Positions 1 to 5,831 of a stretch of DNA of 5,831 nucleotides are shown here, piece after piece. The stretch comes from an uncultured Flavobacterium sp. Lineage in GTDB: Bacteria; Bacteroidota; Bacteroidia; Flavobacteriales; Flavobacteriaceae. Within the stretch, counting starts at the first letter, position 1, and each line of letters begins with the position of its first letter. The DNA lies in contig NZ_CAMLIX010000277.1 of assembly GCF_946479975.1 (NCBI RefSeq), forward strand, positions 1-5,831, read 5' to 3'. The notes under the pieces are model-generated. The model did no database searches. It saw only the letters and a list, made by a program, of their open reading frames with translations, and was not told where the DNA came from. A program made the translations under genes and the position numbers.

Positions 1-1301
<1,301 letters not shown>

Positions 1302-1313
1302 TTATGTATTTAT

Positions 1314-1327
1314 TAAATAGCTATTTA
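1314..1327. repeat. 14-bp perfect palindrome in the atpD leader
   Basis: TAAATAGCTATTTA is a perfect 14-bp inverted repeat with no spacer. It ends 15 bases before the atpD start codon and lies inside the predicted leader transcript. It could be a dimeric repressor site or a weak hairpin near the ribosome binding region, or it could be a chance AT-rich palindrome. Nothing else in the window repeats it. Confidence 0.45.
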
Positions 1328-1359
1328 GGTTTATCGAAAATACCTCTTTTTTCAGAGCG

Positions 1360-1389
1360 CAAAGATAATTTTTTAAAATATAAAATCAA
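1360..1389 (-). promoter_or_regulatory. Bacteroidota-type sigma-A promoter of atpD
   Basis: Read on the minus strand, a -33 TTG (1389-1387) is followed by a 19-base spacer and then TATCTTTG (1367-1360). This matches the known Bacteroidota consensus of TTG or TTTG, 17-23 bases, TAnnTTTG exactly. A run of nine A (plus-strand T, 1390-1398) sits just upstream of the -33 element and could act as an UP-like element. Transcription would start near 1353, giving an atpD leader of roughly 55 bases. It lies downstream of the terminator at 1478-1513, which suggests atpD is transcribed independently of the genes to its right. Confidence 0.8.
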
Positions 1390-1477
1390 TTTTTTTTTCA
1401 TAAAAAATACCACGATTTTGTTTGATTCATAAAACTTAGGTGAAAAATAACAAAAACAGCATTTTTTTAATAAAAGG

Positions 1478-1513
1478 AAAAAACCGCTGCATCTTAAAAA
1501 CGAGCGGTTTTTT
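1478..1513 (-). terminator. Rho-independent terminator after the GDSL lipoprotein gene
   Basis: The 11-base arms aaaaaaccgct (1478-1488) and agcggtttttt (1503-1513) pair perfectly around a 14-base loop. The stem has a 5-bp ccgct/agcgg core flanked by A/T tracts. It starts 22 bases past the stop codon of the minus-strand hydrolase gene. Read on the minus strand, the stem is followed by a T run and a T-rich stretch, as expected of an intrinsic terminator. The A/T arms make it potentially bidirectional, but no plus-strand gene is seen to use it. Confidence 0.85.
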
Positions 1514-1535
1514 TGAGGTTAAAATAGTTATTTAA

Positions 1536-3062
1536 TTATAATTGTTTTGGAAACAGAACTTGATAATTACCAATATCAACTCCTTTTAAATTAGAACCAT
1601 ATTTGGCATTAATTGCTTCAATAAATTTATTGGCAATAAAAGCATATCCTCTTGGAGTAGGATGAACTCCGTCCAAAGAAAACATACCACCAGTAACAAA
1701 TGTTGCTTTTAATGTAAAGTTATTCATTGAAATTCCGTTAGGCTTATTTAGATCAGCCATAAGTGACTCTGCATCAACCATAGCCAAACCAGCCGCTTCT
1801 GCAGCTGCTTTTATCGTTGCATTGTATGCTGTAGTAGCAACTCCAATTTCTGTTACTTCTGAAGGAAGTAAAACATATCTGTCTGGCAAAGGAAAAGTAA
1901 CTCCTAATTGCGCTAAAGAAGGCGAAGGCGAAGCGATTCCGTCAGCAGCAACAGACGGTACTTTACCAATTCTAGCAGAAGCACTTAGACAAATTAAATC
2001 TGCTGGTAGTGCTTGTCTAGCTCTTCCAAAAATCTGTCCCATTACTGTTGCAGTTGTAGCATCTAATCCTCCACCCATTAAAACCGCTTTTAAATTTGCC
2101 GAAAGATCAGGCAAAGTTTCATCTACGATTAATAACGGATTATTTCCTGTAGCAGCCAAAAGATTAATTCTGCTTCCCTGTCCTAAAAATGCCAAAGCAT
2201 TATGCAGAGGCCCATATAATTGTGCATTTAAAGTACTAACCAAACTCACGCCACCAGAACTCAAATTAGCCTGAGTAAGCTGATTATAAGTGATTACATG
2301 AAAATGAGGCAAAGTTGTAATAACCGGCAAATTGGCCACAACTCCTTTTCTACCACCTGCCACAAGCTGCGCAACTAAACCTTTGTAAGCCGCATCAAAA
2401 GTTGCAGTAGGCGTTAACTGATTTACTGCTGGATCTCCACCCGCAGTAGCATATCCTAATTCATCATTTCCTCCAATCCATAAAGAGAAAAAAGTAGGGT
2501 TTTGACTTAAAGCATCTGCTAAAACTGTAGTTGTATTACTTGAAGCAAAACGAGCAAAATACGGATTTGCTGTTCCAGTCAGCACACCTGCAGGATTACC
2601 ATAATTAGGAGCAAGCAAATGAAAACTTTTAGCACCGGGAACACCCAAATTATTAAACGGTCCAGATAAACGTGCTGTTGCTTCTGTAGTTGGCGCTCCC
2701 TCCACTGAAACAGGCGTGCCGTTTAAATATAGACGAGGTCCAAATATCACATTTCCACCTAATAACAAACCACCAATATTATCATTTGCAAAAGGCGTCT
2801 TGAATTCGCCTCCTCCTACTAAAGCAAATTGCTGTGCCAAAATATTTGGATAAGCTCCTTCTTGTCCTTTAATAAACAAAGCATTATCACTAAAACCTGC
2901 TGCAAAAGAATCTCCCAGGGCAACATATTTAGAAAAATTTGCACTTCCAGATGTCAAAGGCTTACCATCAGACGACTCCACAGGAGTAGTCACATCATCA
3001 TCACTATTACAAGCCATAAAGGTTAACGAAACCAATAAAAGGCATTTGAAATTTTTTATCAT
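1536..3062 (-). CDS. SGNH/GDSL-family hydrolase, predicted surface lipoprotein
   Basis: This is a 508-residue predicted serine ester hydrolase (lipase, esterase or acyl hydrolase; substrate unknown). The ATG at 3062-3060 begins a lipoprotein signal peptide: MIKNFK, a hydrophobic core, then FMAC with Cys18 as the lipidated residue. NSDDD follows, an acidic stretch like the surface-export signal described for Bacteroidota lipoproteins. SGNH blocks are visible: block I ALGDSFAAG with nucleophile Ser52; a candidate block II Gly in NLGVPG (140-143); block III IGGND with Asn199; block V DGVHPT with Asp464 and His467. All catalytic residues are present. Blocks III and V are about 265 residues apart, far more than in small TesA-type members, so the fold carries large insertions, including an FGRARQALPADLI segment near 345-357 that I recall from long Bacteroidota members. 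It follows the receptor gene by 83 bases with no clear promoter between, and a terminator follows it, so it is probably the last gene of a two-gene operon. The family call is firm; surface location is inferred. Confidence 0.9.
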   Translation of the reverse strand: MIKNFKCLLLVSLTFMACNSDDDVTTPVESSDGKPLTSGSANFSKYVALGDSFAAGFSDNALFIKGQEGAYPNILAQQFALVGGGEFKTPFANDNIGGLLLGGNVIFGPRLYLNGTPVSVEGAPTTEATARLSGPFNNLGVPGAKSFHLLAPNYGNPAGVLTGTANPYFARFASSNTTTVLADALSQNPTFFSLWIGGNDELGYATAGGDPAVNQLTPTATFDAAYKGLVAQLVAGGRKGVVANLPVITTLPHFHVITYNQLTQANLSSGGVSLVSTLNAQLYGPLHNALAFLGQGSRINLLAATGNNPLLIVDETLPDLSANLKAVLMGGGLDATTATVMGQIFGRARQALPADLICLSASARIGKVPSVAADGIASPSPSLAQLGVTFPLPDRYVLLPSEVTEIGVATTAYNATIKAAAEAAGLAMVDAESLMADLNKPNGISMNNFTLKATFVTGGMFSLDGVHPTPRGYAFIANKFIEAINAKYGSNLKGVDIGNYQVLFPKQL

Positions 3063-3064
3063 AA

Positions 3065-3082
3065 TTTATAATTTTTATAATT
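3065..3082. repeat. Tandem 9-base direct repeat before the hydrolase start
   Basis: Two abutting copies of TTTATAATT (3065-3073 and 3074-3082, plus strand) lie immediately upstream of the hydrolase ATG. On the mRNA sense they read AATTATAAA twice, placing A-rich sequence where Bacteroidota ribosomes bind without a Shine-Dalgarno. They probably keep the start region unstructured. In such AT-rich DNA, chance or replication slippage is also plausible. Confidence 0.4.
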
Positions 3083-3145
3083 ATCTGTTCCTAAATTATC
3101 TTTAGAAACATCAATATGAATTTGACTTAGTATTAAATAATTTAT

Positions 3146-5831
3146 TTATGGATTGATAGTCCAAGAAGCAAAATACTGCTGTCCGATTAATCCCGCTCCA
3201 ATAACTTGATAGTATTCTTTACCACCAATATTAGCAGCTCCTATTTTTAAAACTGATTTTAATTTTGGAATTCCATAATTAATCTGAGCATCTATTACAG
3301 TTGCAGATTTAATTATACCATCAGCAAAACCTGCCTGCCATAAATATTCGCTATTCCATCTTCCGCTAACACTGAAACCGAAATTTTTGAATAGCTTATC
3401 ATTTCCAAGAGACATTTTAACTCTATGTTTTGGTGTATTAAATCCAGCTTCAAAACTTGGATCTTTTTCTTGGTCAAAATCAAATTGAGCATAATTGTAG
3501 TTAACTCCCAATTCGAAATCTGCAATTACTTTTCTAGAAAGTCCAACTCCAAATCCTAATGAATGTATTTCTACATCTGAATTTGTATACAATTGATATA
3601 CTCTATATTCACCGTTCTGAATCGCTCTTATAGACTGCACACCAGCATCTGTAGTTCCCGCTGCAAGATTCGGATTATCCTGCGCTGTTCCGTAGTAAGG
3701 AGAAATTACATTTAAAGTACCAATGAAATTATTGTAAACATTATAATACCCATTAAGATCAATTGACATACCTTCAAAAATAGAACGATATCCAATTTCA
3801 AAAGCCTTTACTTCTTCAGGTTTAACCAAATTTGCTCTTGATTTTTTCAACAAAGCTGCTGCTGCAATTGGATTACTTCCTGCCATAGCAGAAAAAGCAT
3901 TCACAGAACTTGCCAAATAAGAATTATTATAAGCATCTACACCTGTCATGTCTTTGGTAGTATTTCCATTGCTGTAAGACTGACCTTCTGCACTCAGATT
4001 AAATGTTTCACTAAATCTTGTTAAGTTATCTGGCGCAGAACCAATTAACACAGCACTTCCGATATTAAACCCAATATATTGATCTTGAGTTGAAGGATTT
4101 CTAAAACCTGTCTGGAAAGATCCTCTAAAATTGTGATTTCTTTTTTCTCCACCTGAATACACTAAAGATAAACGTGGCGAGAAATTCCCATCAAAGTTTT
4201 TAGATTTATCATAACGAATCGATCCTGTAAACTTCAATCTATCATCTAAGAATTTCTTCATTAATTGCGTGTAAGCACCGTATTCATTATAATTAATTGG
4301 ACCATTTGCATCTGTATAAATTCTACCATGAGAATTCAGCTCATATGCTCTAAACGAACCTCCAACTTGAATCTCTGCAAATTTTATTACATCCTTGAAA
4401 TTATAATTAGCATCAGAATGATATATCTTAGAATTATCTACCAATCTTGATCCCGAAAGAACATCTGCTTCTTTAACCACTTGATTAAAAGCATTCTTAA
4501 ACTCCTGCGTACCTGGCAAAAAGCGACCTGTGTCTGCAGTGGCTCTGGCAGCCGCATGAGCCTGATCTGGATTTAAACCACCTAAAGTTCCTTGAATATA
4601 AGCTCCAGCATATTGACCAAACCAAGTATTATCGTCTTTCCATTTTCTATTTACATTGATACCTGTAAAAATCATATCGTAAGACTGTCCTCCACTTTCT
4701 GAAGTCGTATATCCTCTTACAAAAAAGTTTTTTCCTTTAAATTCTAATTTATGCTGCTGCATAAAAAAGTTATTTAGATAATATCTGTTTGCTCCTTGAT
4801 AAACGGCATTCCCCGTACCAAATTTACTCTGCCAGATAATTTCTAATCTTTCATCTCCAAAAGGTCTTCCGTGGAAAGAAAAGTCAATTTTTGTATTTGC
4901 AGCTTTATTATCTGTTAAATCTATTTCATTATATCCCGTTCTACTTACTGTAGAATTTGGAAGCAAATTAGCTGCGCCAGTCGGAATAATTCCCAACGCC
5001 TCTAATCTCAAACCAACTCCTTTGATATTTGTAGAAGCCTCGTCTCCGTAAACATTTATACCATCATAACTAGGATTTGTTCTATCAATACCTGCTCTAG
5101 TTTTATCATCGTAGTTTGTAGCATACCAATCTGTTGCCTCCATATAAGTAAAGTTGGCTTTAGCAGCAAAATATTTATTGAAAGCATGAGCGAAACGGAT
5201 ACCAAAATCATAATAGCCGTTATTGCCAGCAGCTTCTTGTGAAGTCATGCCGTATTTAAAATAAGTAGAAATACCTTGATTTGTAAACGGACTTTTACTT
5301 GTCATAAACAAAATTCCGTTGAATGCATTTGCACCATATAATGCAGAAGAAGCACCTGGAAGAAGCTCAACACTCTGAACATCAATTTCTGAAACACCAA
5401 TCATGTTTCCTAAAACGAAATTCAATAAAGGAGATGAATTATCCATACCATCAACCAATTGCATAAAACGTGTATTGGCAACAGTCGCAAAACCTCTTGT
5501 ATTGATTGACTTAAAAGACATACTACTCGTATTCATCTGAACCTCTTTCATATTCTCCAAACCATCATAAAAAGTAGGCGAAGCCGTTCTTTTAATTTCC
5601 TGAACCCCCATTCTCTCAATGGTTACTGGAGATTCTAAAACTCTTTCTGGAGTTCTAGACGCCGAAACTACAATTTCGTCAAGCTTAGTCTCTTCATCTT
5701 TTAAAATTACATTCACTTTTTGATTTGCGGCGGTTACATTAATTGTTTTTGACTCAAATCCTACTGCAGAAATCTTTATTGAAAAAGGCAGTTTGGCATT
5801 TGTTGTCAATTTAAATGATCCGTCGAAATCA
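3146..5831 (-). CDS. TonB-dependent outer membrane receptor (5' end beyond window)
   Basis: This is an outer membrane receptor that imports a ligand across the outer membrane using TonB-ExbBD energy. The frame is open through the right edge and gives 894 codons before TAA at 3148-3146. It has no Met start or signal peptide in the window. The TTG at 5809-5807 is an internal Leu, because the preceding codons (DFDGSFK) continue the same domain. In visible-residue numbering, 1-48 is the end of a carboxypeptidase-D regulatory-like beta-sandwich (DFDGSFKL ... KISAVGFESKTI). LDEIVVSASR (50-59) marks the TonB-box/plug entry. The plug then runs to about 190, with TRGF at 111-114 and PGASSALYGANA at 158-169. 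The rest is a beta barrel with alternating aromatic strands, ending in YFASWTINP. The regulatory domain resembles SusC-family proteins, but no SusD gene lies downstream in the window; a GDSL lipoprotein gene follows after 83 bases instead. Its promoter is off the window. The ligand is unknown. Confidence 0.93.
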   Translation of the reverse strand, partial: DFDGSFKLTTNAKLPFSIKISAVGFESKTINVTAANQKVNVILKDEETKLDEIVVSASRTPERVLESPVTIERMGVQEIKRTASPTFYDGLENMKEVQMNTSSMSFKSINTRGFATVANTRFMQLVDGMDNSSPLLNFVLGNMIGVSEIDVQSVELLPGASSALYGANAFNGILFMTSKSPFTNQGISTYFKYGMTSQEAAGNNGYYDFGIRFAHAFNKYFAAKANFTYMEATDWYATNYDDKTRAGIDRTNPSYDGINVYGDEASTNIKGVGLRLEALGIIPTGAANLLPNSTVSRTGYNEIDLTDNKAANTKIDFSFHGRPFGDERLEIIWQSKFGTGNAVYQGANRYYLNNFFMQQHKLEFKGKNFFVRGYTTSESGGQSYDMIFTGINVNRKWKDDNTWFGQYAGAYIQGTLGGLNPDQAHAAARATADTGRFLPGTQEFKNAFNQVVKEADVLSGSRLVDNSKIYHSDANYNFKDVIKFAEIQVGGSFRAYELNSHGRIYTDANGPINYNEYGAYTQLMKKFLDDRLKFTGSIRYDKSKNFDGNFSPRLSLVYSGGEKRNHNFRGSFQTGFRNPSTQDQYIGFNIGSAVLIGSAPDNLTRFSETFNLSAEGQSYSNGNTTKDMTGVDAYNNSYLASSVNAFSAMAGSNPIAAAALLKKSRANLVKPEEVKAFEIGYRSIFEGMSIDLNGYYNVYNNFIGTLNVISPYYGTAQDNPNLAAGTTDAGVQSIRAIQNGEYRVYQLYTNSDVEIHSLGFGVGLSRKVIADFELGVNYNYAQFDFDQEKDPSFEAGFNTPKHRVKMSLGNDKLFKNFGFSVSGRWNSEYLWQAGFADGIIKSATVIDAQINYGIPKLKSVLKIGAANIGGKEYYQVIGAGLIGQQYFASWTINP

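Noticed and set aside
1822..2274. Open frame of 150 codons on the plus strand
   Set aside because: It lies wholly antisense to the GDSL hydrolase, which has intact catalytic motifs and a signal peptide. The plus-strand translation shows no family motif, and the open frame follows from the low stop-codon density opposite that gene.
2829..3026. Plus-strand open frame of 65 codons opposite the hydrolase N-terminus
   Set aside because: It overlaps the signal peptide and block I of the real gene on the other strand, has a low-complexity basic translation and has no promoter or leader of its own.
3313..3525. Second minus-strand frame of 70 codons within the receptor gene
   Set aside because: It is an alternative frame inside a continuous, well-supported receptor reading frame. 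No frameshift is needed to explain the receptor C-terminus.
4265..4450. Plus-strand open frame of 61 codons inside the receptor gene
   Set aside because: It is antisense to the beta-barrel region and its Ile-rich translation is typical of a shadow frame in AT-rich DNA.
3146..5831. SusC-type receptor of a SusC/SusD polysaccharide utilisation locus
   Set aside because: The regulatory-like domain fits, but no SusD-like gene follows. The downstream lipoprotein has SGNH hydrolase motifs instead of a SusD fold, and no glycoside hydrolases are visible. A SusD gene beyond the right edge cannot be excluded.

Overview
The window looks like chromosomal DNA of a flavobacterium-type Bacteroidota, probably Flavobacterium or a close relative. 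It is AT-rich. It has a promoter of the Bacteroidota form (TTG, 19 bp, TAnnTTTG) and start codons without Shine-Dalgarno sequences. It also encodes a lipoprotein with an acidic Cys-Asn-Ser-Asp-Asp-Asp N-terminus, and a TonB-dependent receptor that begins with a carboxypeptidase-D regulatory-like domain. Assignment to a genus is inference.

All three genes lie on the minus strand, so transcription runs from right to left. From the right edge, 5831-3146 is a large TonB-dependent outer membrane receptor. Its signal peptide and true start lie outside the window. After 83 AT-rich bases, 3062-1536 encodes a 508-residue SGNH/GDSL-family hydrolase made as a lipoprotein. A GC-core hairpin with T tracts at 1478-1513 closes this unit. 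A well-formed promoter at 1360-1389 then drives atpD (1298-1), the F1 ATP synthase beta subunit, which runs off the left edge with about 70 C-terminal residues missing.

The receptor and the lipoprotein look like a two-gene cell-envelope unit: a surface esterase or acyl hydrolase beside an energised outer membrane import channel. The simplest reading is that the enzyme trims or releases an ester-containing molecule that the receptor takes up, but the substrate cannot be read from the sequence. No SusD-like partner lies between or after them in the window. AtpD is unrelated housekeeping. Its own promoter, and the absence of atpG or atpA directly upstream, show that it is not transcribed behind the other F1 genes here.

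I see no tRNA, rRNA, CRISPR array, insertion sequence or other sign of mobility. The window is mostly ordinary, and the receptor-hydrolase pair is the part most worth following up.
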